DNA from: Nitrospinaceae bacterium
Lineage (GTDB): Bacteria; Nitrospinota; Nitrospinia; Nitrospinales; VA-1
Direction: 5' to 3'
NCBI GenBank assembly: GCA_021604505.1
Contig: BQJC01000002.1
Coordinates: 558,001 to 622,000 of the forward strand
Length of the DNA: 64,000 bases
A program made the position numbers and the translations under genes. Shown piece after piece: positions 1-8,232 of the stretch; within the stretch, counting starts at the first letter, position 1; every line of letters starts with the position of its first letter. Below the pieces are notes generated by a model, which saw only the letters and a program-made list of their open reading frames with translations, was not told where the DNA came from and did not search any database.

Positions 1-309
1 CTTCAGGAAGGCGGGGTTGAAGATTTTTATAAAAAAATCCCCGTTGCCCTGCAAATGCGCGGTTCGTTTTGGGACACCCTGGACTTTATGGATAAAATGC
101 AAAACCGCCTGCAACTGGTTAATTTTTCCGATTTGCAAATGACGGTTGAAAACTCCCCTTCGGGAAACAGTAATGCGGAGTCTTCAGGTCAAAACCGTTC
201 CGGCGGTAATCTGCGGACCCATTTGGTTGCCAACACCTATGCGTATATCGATGGGGCGGAAAACAAAGCGGGACAGGGTTCGGCTAAATCAGCCAAAAAA
301 ACCAAGTAA
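1..309 (+). CDS. pilO: PilO, type IV pilus inner-membrane alignment protein (C-terminal part)
   Basis: The reading frame is open from base 1, so the 5' end lies outside the window. The visible 102 residues contain IPVALQMRGSFWDTLDFMDK followed by LQLVNFSDLQM, which matches the C-terminal ferredoxin-like domain of PilO (a short strand, a helix, then the 'IVNVSDI' strand). PilO pairs with PilN in the periplasm and connects the inner-membrane platform to the PilP lipoprotein and PilQ secretin. The tail after residue 60 is Ser/Asn/Lys-rich and low in complexity. The next gene encodes a PilP-type protein 19 bases downstream, as expected for a pilMNOPQ operon. Assignment rests on partial sequence plus order. 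Confidence 0.8.
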   Translation, partial: LQEGGVEDFYKKIPVALQMRGSFWDTLDFMDKMQNRLQLVNFSDLQMTVENSPSGNSNAESSGQNRSGGNLRTHLVANTYAYIDGAENKAGQGSAKSAKKTK

Positions 310-328
310 AAATGCAGGAGGTTTCTGA

Positions 329-1843
329 ATGAGGTTGGGTTTCATAGGCAAATTCGCAAACGTATTTTTAAATCCGGTGCTGGTGGCTTTAATATCTGGT
401 GTCATCGCATTTGGCGTCATGTCACCGGTTTTTGCTTTCGCCTCTTCTGACAAAGGAAAAAGCTTCCAGAAGGATCGAAGGAAGTCCCTGGACCGGGTGA
501 TTCATTTGGCCGGCATCGACCAAGCAGCCAATAAAATAGATTCCATGTTATTTGGGCAACGATTCGACCAGTCAGGATTGCCTTCGGAACAATTTATTTT
601 ATTACAGAACGTAATGAGCCGGGTTTTTGATGCAGAGGCCTGGTTAAAATCCATCCGCAATCGCATGTTGGCCAACTATAAACCCCATTATACCGGCGCC
701 GTTTTGAAATGGTATGAATCCCCCCTGGGGAAAAAAGTGGTCCGTGCAGAAATTCAGGATTTAGCTCAGGGAATGACGAAAGAAAAAGAGGCGTTTATAG
801 GGCAGCTCAAAATTTTTCCTCCTCAAGAAGACAGGTTGGAAATGGCAGAGCGGTTTGAAGAGGCGATTGGAATCACCAATTACACCATGGACACGGTCCT
901 GATGTTTGTCAAGGTATTGATTCCCTTTAACGGTCAGTTTCAAGGAAAATCCCCACGAACGATCAGCAACAATCTCCGCGAAGATCTGCAAGATTCGATG
1001 AGGGAGCAAATCCTGCAATCGATCTTATATAAATTCCGCCATTTGTCGGATAAAGAATTTTCGAAATACGTCAACTTTGTAACCTCTCAGGCTGGAAGGT
1101 GGTTTTTCAGATCCTATTTTCGTGGGTCCAGAGATGCAATGGGGCAAACGACCCTTAAACTGGAAAAATTACTCGACAGAATTGTTCGGGAGATGGAATC
1201 AGGAGATGGAGAATCTGAACTGTTAAAGGAAATTGCACCTCCCGGCCAGCGATTTATTTTTGTGAGGAAGCGCGATCCGTTTGTTCCCCTGGTGGATCCC
1301 AAAGAGGGTTTTATCCAGGTGGCTGAAAAGGACGATACGGAAATTGAATTCACGAAATTTTCTGATGAGCTGAAAAGGCTCCCACCGATTCCATTGGAAG
1401 TTTATAGAACCATCCAAAAGACGGACCCCAAGCTTTTCACACAGTTGGAATATTATGGAGGGTTCTTCAAGCAGGAAACAAAATTAGCTTCCTTACCCGA
1501 GGGGGAATATGTTGAGGCGGTCCATAAATATAAAGATCTCCTGGAAAAGGCCAACGATGCGAAACCCAGCCTTATTTTGACGCCTATCCAGACGAACTAT
1601 GAATCTCTAAAGCTGGTTGGCGTTATATGGAAAAACAAAGCCATCACCGCGTTGATCGAAACGGGAGACAATAAAGGGCATTCTGTTAACGAAGGTGACT
1701 TGTTGGGGCCAAACTTTGGAGTGGTTGAGTCGATCGATCAAAACAAAATGTCCATTTTGGAGCGATCCCGGGATTACCAAGGGAATATATTGTCGCAAAA
1801 AAAGGAACTCGAATTTATTCAAGAATCCCCGGAGGAGGGATGA
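329..1843 (+). CDS. PilP-type pilus assembly protein with an N-terminal DUF2059-like domain
   Basis: The ATG at 329 follows a strong AGGAGG site. Residues 1-40 hold a hydrophobic signal or anchor segment ending in FAFAS; there is no clear lipobox. Residues about 50-290 are helical and include YTGAVLKWYESPLGKKVVRA, typical of DUF2059 (the 'F..SPlGkK' signature). From about residue 312, FVRKRDPFVPL begins a PilP-like part that is completed only near the C-terminus by SLKLVGVIWKNKAITALIE, GDLLGPNFGVVESID and SRDYQGNI. Ordinary PilP proteins are about 170-180 residues; this one has 504, with an N-terminal domain and about 90 extra residues inside the PilP region. It sits exactly where pilP belongs, between pilO and pilQ, and would bridge PilN/PilO to the secretin. 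The PilP assignment is good; the function of the extra domain is unknown. Confidence 0.75.
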   Translation: MRLGFIGKFANVFLNPVLVALISGVIAFGVMSPVFAFASSDKGKSFQKDRRKSLDRVIHLAGIDQAANKIDSMLFGQRFDQSGLPSEQFILLQNVMSRVFDAEAWLKSIRNRMLANYKPHYTGAVLKWYESPLGKKVVRAEIQDLAQGMTKEKEAFIGQLKIFPPQEDRLEMAERFEEAIGITNYTMDTVLMFVKVLIPFNGQFQGKSPRTISNNLREDLQDSMREQILQSILYKFRHLSDKEFSKYVNFVTSQAGRWFFRSYFRGSRDAMGQTTLKLEKLLDRIVREMESGDGESELLKEIAPPGQRFIFVRKRDPFVPLVDPKEGFIQVAEKDDTEIEFTKFSDELKRLPPIPLEVYRTIQKTDPKLFTQLEYYGGFFKQETKLASLPEGEYVEAVHKYKDLLEKANDAKPSLILTPIQTNYESLKLVGVIWKNKAITALIETGDNKGHSVNEGDLLGPNFGVVESIDQNKMSILERSRDYQGNILSQKKELEFIQESPEEG

Positions 1844-1849
1844 GGAGAT

Positions 1850-3823
1850 ATGGTGATCAATAAATTATATCGAACACACTGGATTATTTTTACCCTTGCT
1901 GTATTGGTTCTTACCCGAACCGCCCCTCCGGCCTTTGGCTTGACAGGTGTGAAGGCGGGTGCGTCGAACAGCCAGAGCCAGCCTGCATCATCGGAAAAGA
2001 TTTTTCTGGCCCAGATGATAAACGATTTCGATCCGGATTCATCGGATCTGCAAATTGCCCAGGCGGTCCCCAACGAATCGGAAATCGTTCAATTGACCAC
2101 CGAGGAGGGAGCGTCAGGGGACGCGATCATCACGATTGATTCGAGCAAGACCATCCAATATACGGCCTTCAAACTCATGAATCCACTTCGCCTGGTGTTG
2201 GATTTCCCGAAAATGGGGAAGGGGTCCCTGACAGATAGAATTGAAGTCAACAAAGGCGTGGTGGAAAGCATCCGGACCCTGCAATTTGAAGAAGCCGGAG
2301 TTTTAAGGCTGGAAATCGCCTTGAATAAGGCGGCGGGTTACGACATTCAGAAACCTCTTAAAAACCAACTGGTGATCCATTTACAGGAAACGGCGACGCA
2401 GACACCTGCGCAAGCAGAAATGACTCCGGAAGAAAAAACTTCGTCGCAAACCAGGTCGCCGGCAGGCTCAGCGGTGGAGAGCAGCAAAGCTCAGCTGGCC
2501 GAAGTGACGGTCGATCCCTGTGAGTCCCTGTTAGGTGGAGAGAAGGAAAAAATTTCTCTGGATTTTCAGGATGCCAATGTCCGAAATCTTTTCAGAATAT
2601 TTTCTGAAATCAGCGGATTCAATCTGATTCTTTCACCTGAGGTCACCGGTGTCGTGAACATGCGTTTGCTGGATGTGCCCTGGAATGAGGCTTTCCAGAT
2701 TATTCTCACCAATGGCGGGTTGGGCAGACAGTGTCTCGGAAAAAATATTATCCGCGTGGCTTCCTTGCAAACTCTGGCCAAAGAAGAAAGCGACCAGGTT
2801 GCAGAGAATACCAGAAAACGCGATAAAGAACTCTCCGAGGAATTAGCGGCGGAACTGGTCACGGAGATTGTACGAATCAATTACGCCGATATCCAGGAAG
2901 TGGCGCAAAGCCTGGATACCATCAAAACCGAACGGGGAAAAGTGACCCTGGATGTCCGAACCAACACGCTGATCCTGACCGACATCAGAAACTATGTGAA
3001 CGACATGGTAAAACTGGTTAGTGTGCTCGATGTGCAAACCCCGCAGGTCATGATCGAAGCCCGGATCGTGGAAGTCAATAAAAATGTCAGTCAGCAGTTA
3101 GGGGTCCAATGGGGATTCAACGGCAACCTGGCAAAGGGCGGTGGAGACCGAGGGGTAAACCCATTCACCGGTCCCTCGGGAGCAAGTATTATCCCAGGAA
3201 AAACAGAACCTTTTTTAGTGGATTTACTTCCGGGGGGATCTGCTCTCGCCTCGGGCGCCACCTCAGGGTTTCTGTTGGGCCTCGGGGGAATTGCGGATGG
3301 AGTGGATCTCGATGTTCAGATAACGGCGTTAGAAAAGAAGGGCGATTTACGCCTGCTTTCCAGTCCCAGAGTCACGACCTTGGATAATAAAGAAGCCAGG
3401 ATCAAGAGTGGCCGGTCAATTCCTTTTCAAACCACTTCAGCAAACGAGGGGACCAAAACCGAGTTTATCGATGCCGAACTCAGCCTGACCGTCACACCCC
3501 ATATCACGTCAAACGACGATGTTTACATGGTGATCGATGCCACGAAAAACGCCGCCAATACAGCGGTACTGGTAGCTGGTTTCCCAGAGATCACCACCAA
3601 AGAAGCCCACACCGAGGTTCTGGTGGAAAACGGGGACACCACGGTTCTGGGGGGAATTTATGAAAGCGAAGTGAAAAGAAACAAGGAATCCGTTCCGTTT
3701 TTTTCAAAAATCCCCTTCCTCGGTGCATTATTCAGGAATCTGGATGACGAAGATCAAGTGGATGAGTTGCTGATCTTCATCACTCCAACGGTCCTGTCCA
3801 ATGAATATTCCAAAAAACTATGA
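1850..3823 (+). CDS. pilQ: PilQ, type IV pilus secretin
   Basis: This 657-residue protein has a signal peptide, an AMIN domain at about 80-165 (LMNPLRLVLDFP), an STN/N0 domain at about 230-300 (ISLDFQDANVRNLFRIFSEI), an N1 domain (TERGKVTLDVRTNTLILTDI) and the C-terminal secretin beta-barrel (LRLLSSPRVTTLDNKEA, GRSIPFQT, TVLGGIYES). It forms the outer-membrane pore through which the pilus exits. A single AMIN domain is present, fewer than in some PilQ proteins. A glycine/proline-rich stretch at about 420-480 is the usual loop before the barrel. GAGGAGAT precedes the ATG. The stop overlaps the aroB start as ATGA, so the genes are translationally coupled. Confidence 0.95.
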   Translation: MVINKLYRTHWIIFTLAVLVLTRTAPPAFGLTGVKAGASNSQSQPASSEKIFLAQMINDFDPDSSDLQIAQAVPNESEIVQLTTEEGASGDAIITIDSSKTIQYTAFKLMNPLRLVLDFPKMGKGSLTDRIEVNKGVVESIRTLQFEEAGVLRLEIALNKAAGYDIQKPLKNQLVIHLQETATQTPAQAEMTPEEKTSSQTRSPAGSAVESSKAQLAEVTVDPCESLLGGEKEKISLDFQDANVRNLFRIFSEISGFNLILSPEVTGVVNMRLLDVPWNEAFQIILTNGGLGRQCLGKNIIRVASLQTLAKEESDQVAENTRKRDKELSEELAAELVTEIVRINYADIQEVAQSLDTIKTERGKVTLDVRTNTLILTDIRNYVNDMVKLVSVLDVQTPQVMIEARIVEVNKNVSQQLGVQWGFNGNLAKGGGDRGVNPFTGPSGASIIPGKTEPFLVDLLPGGSALASGATSGFLLGLGGIADGVDLDVQITALEKKGDLRLLSSPRVTTLDNKEARIKSGRSIPFQTTSANEGTKTEFIDAELSLTVTPHITSNDDVYMVIDATKNAANTAVLVAGFPEITTKEAHTEVLVENGDTTVLGGIYESEVKRNKESVPFFSKIPFLGALFRNLDDEDQVDELLIFITPTVLSNEYSKKL

Positions 3824-4896
3824 AGGAATTGACGATCGACCTGGGAGACAGGAGCTATGACATACGGGTCGGGCGCCACTTTTTACAAAAGACAGGCGCC
3901 TGGGTCTTGGAGTTGATCCAACCCAGCCGCGCCGTTTTCATCACCCATCCCTCGATCAATGCTCTTTACGGCAAAGAGCTATCCTCAGGATTTTCCGAAG
4001 CAGGAATTCCTATCCATTTTATTGAAGTCCCTGAAGGTGAAAAATCCAAATCCCTCAACCAGGCGGAGAAAATCTACGACCGTCTCATGGAATGGAAATG
4101 CGACCGGCAAACCGTGCTGGTAGCCTTAGGAGGAGGGGTCATAGGCGATCTGACCGGGTTTATTGCGGCGACCTTTGTACGAGGCGTGCCATTCATACAG
4201 GTTCCAACGACCGTTCTCGCTCAGGTAGACAGCAGTGTAGGAGGCAAGACCGCCGTTAACCACCCGCGCGGAAAAAACATGATTGGCGCGTTTTATCAAC
4301 CCAGGCTCGTAGTGGCTGACCTGGAGACGCTCAAATCCCTCCCCGAAAAAGAATTTAAAGCTGGAATCGCTGAAATCATCAAACACGGCGTGATTGAAGA
4401 CCCGGATTTATTTGATTATCTGGAACGCCATTGTCAAAAGATTCTATCCCACGACACCGATGCTCTGGAGCACATCATTTCCACCTCCTGCGTCATCAAA
4501 GCGCGGGTGGTGGAAAAAGACGAGCGCGAGAGCCATTACCGCATGGTGCTCAACTTCGGACACACCGTCGGCCACGCCATTGAATCCTTGACCGGTTACT
4601 CGACCTTCATTCATGGAGAAGCCGTGGCGATGGGCATGGTGGTTGCGGCCCGCTTATCTCATGTCATGGGCCGTTGCTCCGCAGATGTTCCAAAGCGGAT
4701 CACCAGCCTCATCGAAAAATTTGGACTGCCCACACAACTCCCAGACCTCAAATCCGAGGACATCATTCAATCCATGTATTCCGACAAAAAAACCGCGCAC
4801 AAAAAAATCCGTTTCATTGTGGTCAAAGACATAGGCGCCGTCGAGATTGTGGACAGCGTTTCCGAATCTCACATAAAGCAGGCTTTAGAAAGTTAA
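3820..4896 (+). CDS. aroB: 3-dehydroquinate synthase
   Basis: The enzyme converts DAHP to 3-dehydroquinate, the second step of the shikimate pathway, using NAD+ and a divalent metal. At 358 residues it has family length. Family motifs are present: ALGGGVIGDLTGFIAATFVRG (NAD/phosphate region), QVPTTVLAQVDSSVGGKTA, and the metal ligands in NFGHTVGHAIE and IHGEAVAMGM. It overlaps pilQ by four bases. A pilQ-aro arrangement is known from other proteobacteria, where aroK and aroB follow pilQ; here aroK is absent. Confidence 0.96.
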   Translation: MKELTIDLGDRSYDIRVGRHFLQKTGAWVLELIQPSRAVFITHPSINALYGKELSSGFSEAGIPIHFIEVPEGEKSKSLNQAEKIYDRLMEWKCDRQTVLVALGGGVIGDLTGFIAATFVRGVPFIQVPTTVLAQVDSSVGGKTAVNHPRGKNMIGAFYQPRLVVADLETLKSLPEKEFKAGIAEIIKHGVIEDPDLFDYLERHCQKILSHDTDALEHIISTSCVIKARVVEKDERESHYRMVLNFGHTVGHAIESLTGYSTFIHGEAVAMGMVVAARLSHVMGRCSADVPKRITSLIEKFGLPTQLPDLKSEDIIQSMYSDKKTAHKKIRFIVVKDIGAVEIVDSVSESHIKQALES

Positions 4897-5080
4897 AGCA
4901 TTCAAACGGTAAGTTTTCTCATCCTTTTTTGTCACCCAGCGTATAAAAAATTAGACGCCCGAAGGCCAGTTCGGCCGCACGCATATTCTTAGTTTCCCAA
5001 CCAGCGAAGCCATAAACCCAAAAATTCAAAGGTAAATTCAGTGGGTATCAAAACCTGATTCAGAGATGGATGTTTTGCAG

Positions 5081-5101
5081 GTTTTGGCTTGGATATTGCT
5101 G
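5081..5101 (+). promoter_or_regulatory. Sigma-54-type promoter for the minor-pilin operon
   Basis: TTGGCTTGGATATTGCT at 5084-5100 fits the -24/-12 consensus: GG at 5086-5087 and GC at 5098-5099 separated by exactly ten bases. The predicted transcript would start near 5111, upstream of the FimT ATG at 5154. This argues against the longer frame that opens at 5070. Identified by eye; a second site of the same type precedes pilA. Confidence 0.6.
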
Positions 5102-5153
5102 GGTAAGACCTGAAGAATTTTGTAAAAAGCAGGTTATTTGGAGATATTCCGGA

Positions 5154-5768
5154 ATGCGAGGGAATAGCAAACGATTTTACAAGAGGTTCATTTTAGAACC
5201 TGTGACTGCTGATCAACACGGAAGCACGGTGATTGAAATAGTCACGGTCGTGGTCCTGTTCGGGATTTTGATGGCCGTGGCTGTCCCAAACTATTCCAAG
5301 TGGGCGGAAAACCGACAGCTCAATGCCGAGTCTCAGAAGCTGTATCTGAATCTCATGCTGGCGAGATCATCGGCAATAAAAAATAATAATGACGTGTTGT
5401 TTACCTTCAACGCCGGAGCCAATACTTACAAGATTCATGACGATACAGACAGTGATGGAGTCGAAGACTCCGGAGAAACAGTCAAATTAGTGGTCCAGGA
5501 CCCCAAGGTTCAATTCGGATTTGTCGGCAGCTCGATCATAGACATCGATGGAAATACGGACAACACTTCCGTGGCTTTGGTGGGAGGAGGCAGTGTCATT
5601 ACTTTTGATTCCAGCGGTCAGGCGAGCACGGGGGGATCGGCGTATTTGATCCATGCAAACGATGTCGGCGAATCGAATGACCGGCTAAGAACCGTGAGTA
5701 TTGTCGAGGCGACGGGTGCGGTCGATCTGTGGAAATACCAGCACGGCCAGAGCCCGCCATGGAGCTGA
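5154..5768 (+). CDS. FimT/GspH-type minor pilin
   Basis: This 204-residue prepilin has a 23-residue basic leader ending in G, then STVIEIVTVVVLFGILMAVA, a class III prepilin helix with the key Glu at +5 and Ser instead of Phe at +1. The ATG at 5154 is preceded by GGAGA at eight bases and lies downstream of the sigma-54-type promoter, so it is preferred over an in-frame ATG at 5070. The C-terminal half is the GspH/FimT beta-rich domain, with the acidic stretch DDTDSDGVEDSGET that may bind calcium. It is the first gene of a seven-gene minor-pilin operon and probably helps initiate pilus assembly. Confidence 0.85.
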   Translation: MRGNSKRFYKRFILEPVTADQHGSTVIEIVTVVVLFGILMAVAVPNYSKWAENRQLNAESQKLYLNLMLARSSAIKNNNDVLFTFNAGANTYKIHDDTDSDGVEDSGETVKLVVQDPKVQFGFVGSSIIDIDGNTDNTSVALVGGGSVITFDSSGQASTGGSAYLIHANDVGESNDRLRTVSIVEATGAVDLWKYQHGQSPPWS

Positions 5769-5822
5769 GAAATTTTGTGATTACCGCCCTTGTTTGAAGG
5801 GCATAGCCAAGGTGAATGTGCG

Positions 5823-6377
5823 ATGCGTTTTTTTAAAAACAAGCCAATGAAAAAAATTCCAAAATTCTTTCTGCGTCGTAAAAATGAAGCAGGATTCACC
5901 ATGCTGGAGGTCCTGGTCGGCATGGCGATTCTGTCCGTAGGAATTTTAGGATTACTTTCCTCGGCTCATAATTCCAGCCATTTTCAAAGGCACGCCAATG
6001 ACCTGACCCTGGCCACCATGCACGCGACCAACAAACTGGAAGAGATCAAAAGGGTGGGGACCAACGAGCCGACCGGAGGCGCTTTCGGCTTCGACTATCT
6101 CATCGATGATACCACCGGGGGGTTTTTAAACGGCTATTCCGCTCCGGACGACTGGACGCGGAGTTCTTCCGACACGGTGGATGGGATCACCAGAAACTGG
6201 GTGGTCAGTGTTTACCCCAGTTCGGCGCAGACAGCGGCCCAGAGTTTCCTGATTCCGGGCGCCATCCGGATGGTCGAAGCCGTGGTGACCACAAGCTGGA
6301 CCGATGAAAAGGGTGAGACAAAGACTGTGGAAATGGCAGGGATCCTTCACCGCAGACAATTCGTAGGCGCCAATTAA
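5823..6377 (+). CDS. PilV-type minor pilin (first copy)
   Basis: This 184-residue prepilin has the leader ...RRKNEAG followed by FTMLEVLVGMAILSVGILGL, a textbook PilV N-terminus, then HATNKLEEIKRVG. The ATG at 5823 has AAGGTG eight bases upstream; an in-frame TTG at 5790 lacks such a site. PilV belongs to the minor-pilin tip complex that primes pilus assembly. A second, diverged PilV lies at 10025-10519. Confidence 0.85.
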   Translation: MRFFKNKPMKKIPKFFLRRKNEAGFTMLEVLVGMAILSVGILGLLSSAHNSSHFQRHANDLTLATMHATNKLEEIKRVGTNEPTGGAFGFDYLIDDTTGGFLNGYSAPDDWTRSSSDTVDGITRNWVVSVYPSSAQTAAQSFLIPGAIRMVEAVVTTSWTDEKGETKTVEMAGILHRRQFVGAN

Positions 6378-6405
6378 ATTAATCATGCTCACTTGGGGTA
6401 TTTGA

Positions 6406-8232
6406 ATGTTTAAACCGGCTTACCTTAAAAATGAAAAGGGAAATACGGTCATCATTTTCCTGTTCATCATGGCAACGCTTGCCGCCCTTGCGGTGGGAGC
6501 TCTGCAAGTGACCACTTTGAACCTCGAATCCTCCCATGCCCACCGGAAGGGAAAGAAGGCGTTTTACGCGGCAGAGGTCGGTCTGGACCTTGCCATTAAC
6601 GACATCATGAGCAGTTTTGAAAATCTTTCAGTCTATACCAATACCGCATCAAACGGTGGCGACGGGGAGGGATATCTGACCGTTAATAATTACCGGGGTT
6701 ACGATGTAAAATACAGGATCACCAATCCCCAGAGCCGGTATTTGTACCAAACCGCTCAAGGAAACAATATTCTCTCCCATTACGCGTACAGCTACAATAT
6801 AGATGCCGAATCAATATCTCTCAGTGATAACTCCAAGGAAACCTTGCAGGAAACGATTCGTATTCTGGAAACGCCGCTGGTGCAATGGTTTATCTTTTAC
6901 GGGGGAAATGGTGGCAACGATTCCGATCTGGAGATCACTCCGGGGCCGGGCATGACCGCCTGGGGACGAATCCATTCCAATGGCGATATCTATCTGAGGG
7001 CCGGTTGCAGTGGTCAGTTAAATATCCAGAATTTCGATCCCAACGGGGGAACTCCGCTTCCTGCACCGCATTCCATAACAGCGGCAGGAATCATCAGAAA
7101 CTGGCACAAAGGCCAGAATGCCGTCGCCTGCACCCCGGCCAGAATCAAAACCACGAATTCAAGCCTGATCTGGGAGGACGATGTCCCGATCGACTTTTTC
7201 GTGGATCTTGAGAGTGAGGAATCCGGTTTTAACGATTTTGTGTTTGTAAACGAACCCATTATACAGGCTCCAAGCAACACTCAGTTCGTGCGCAATGGTT
7301 TTTATGATCAAAGGGCGGGTGATCCGCAACGATCCGATGTGGATGGTATCCGGATTCTTGGAACGGGCGGGCTCGGCACAGGGATAACAGTGCAAGTATC
7401 ACGTCCGGCTCCCAACACCGATGTCACCGCACTGGTGGTGGCCGGGGAGACCTCTGCAGGAACCCCCTATTCCGGACCCATGCCCATAATCCGGGAGACC
7501 ACAGGAAACCTCAATGACTGCCGGGAAGACGATGCGGTGGACACCACAGACATCGACCTTTATGCGTTGGAATTGTGGTACCAGGAATATCTGGCAGATC
7601 CCGCCAACGGCAGCGGGGCTTTGGCAGGATCGGGGTTTTTGGTTTATGCGTCGCGATCTCCCGATGCCACGTTTACCAATTCCGCCGACCCCATGCAGGC
7701 CATCCGTTTGATGCAAATCGGCGGCGGGTCCACTGCACAGTTGATGGATGAGACCACCTTCGCCAGCGACAATCCCATTTATATCGACAGCAATTTTAAT
7801 ACCGTAAGCACACAAGGAGCGGCGATCATCGGAGACGCTATCAACCTTTTGGGTCAGGACTGGGATGATTCCAAGACTTGCGGTGGCGGAATGCCCGATG
7901 CCGGGCCCAACGGAAGCACGCGAATTCAGGTTCGGGCGGCTTTGTTTGGCGGCTACACCCCCACCACGTCATTGGGCGGAACCTATGGTGGTGGACTGCA
8001 CAACTACATGCGCTACCACGAAAACTGGGACGATGTGATTGCGGATTTCAAAGGCAGTATGATCGGCCTTTGGGTGAGTCAGCAGGCGGTGGGCAACTGG
8101 TGTCAACATGGCGATTGTTATGAGCCTCCGGACCGGGAGTACGGGTGGGACACCCGTTTCGGTGATCCCGATTTCTGGCCGCCTTTCATCCCCTCTATTT
8201 TTGGTGTCGAGCGGGTGGGGTTTCTTGAATAA
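6406..8232 (+). CDS. PilX-type minor pilin, large (first copy)
   Basis: The N-terminus LKNEKG-NTVIIFLFIMATLAALAV followed by HRKGKKAFYAAEVGLDLAIN is that of a PilX protein (non-canonical prepilin helix followed by the 'A.yaAEaGl..a' helix). At 608 residues it is much longer than classical PilX (about 200). The extra mass is a beta-rich Gly/Asn/Asp-rich region with several Cys residues, suggesting an extracellular disulphide-bonded domain. It lacks the Glu at +5. The stop overlaps the start of the next gene (TAATG). Confidence 0.8.
   Translation: MFKPAYLKNEKGNTVIIFLFIMATLAALAVGALQVTTLNLESSHAHRKGKKAFYAAEVGLDLAINDIMSSFENLSVYTNTASNGGDGEGYLTVNNYRGYDVKYRITNPQSRYLYQTAQGNNILSHYAYSYNIDAESISLSDNSKETLQETIRILETPLVQWFIFYGGNGGNDSDLEITPGPGMTAWGRIHSNGDIYLRAGCSGQLNIQNFDPNGGTPLPAPHSITAAGIIRNWHKGQNAVACTPARIKTTNSSLIWEDDVPIDFFVDLESEESGFNDFVFVNEPIIQAPSNTQFVRNGFYDQRAGDPQRSDVDGIRILGTGGLGTGITVQVSRPAPNTDVTALVVAGETSAGTPYSGPMPIIRETTGNLNDCREDDAVDTTDIDLYALELWYQEYLADPANGSGALAGSGFLVYASRSPDATFTNSADPMQAIRLMQIGGGSTAQLMDETTFASDNPIYIDSNFNTVSTQGAAIIGDAINLLGQDWDDSKTCGGGMPDAGPNGSTRIQVRAALFGGYTPTTSLGGTYGGGLHNYMRYHENWDDVIADFKGSMIGLWVSQQAVGNWCQHGDCYEPPDREYGWDTRFGDPDFWPPFIPSIFGVERVGFLE

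Noticed and set aside
5070-5153. A 28-residue N-terminal extension of FimT
   Set aside because: It would overlap the predicted sigma-54-type promoter; the ATG at 5154 has a good ribosome-binding site and gives a normal prepilin leader.
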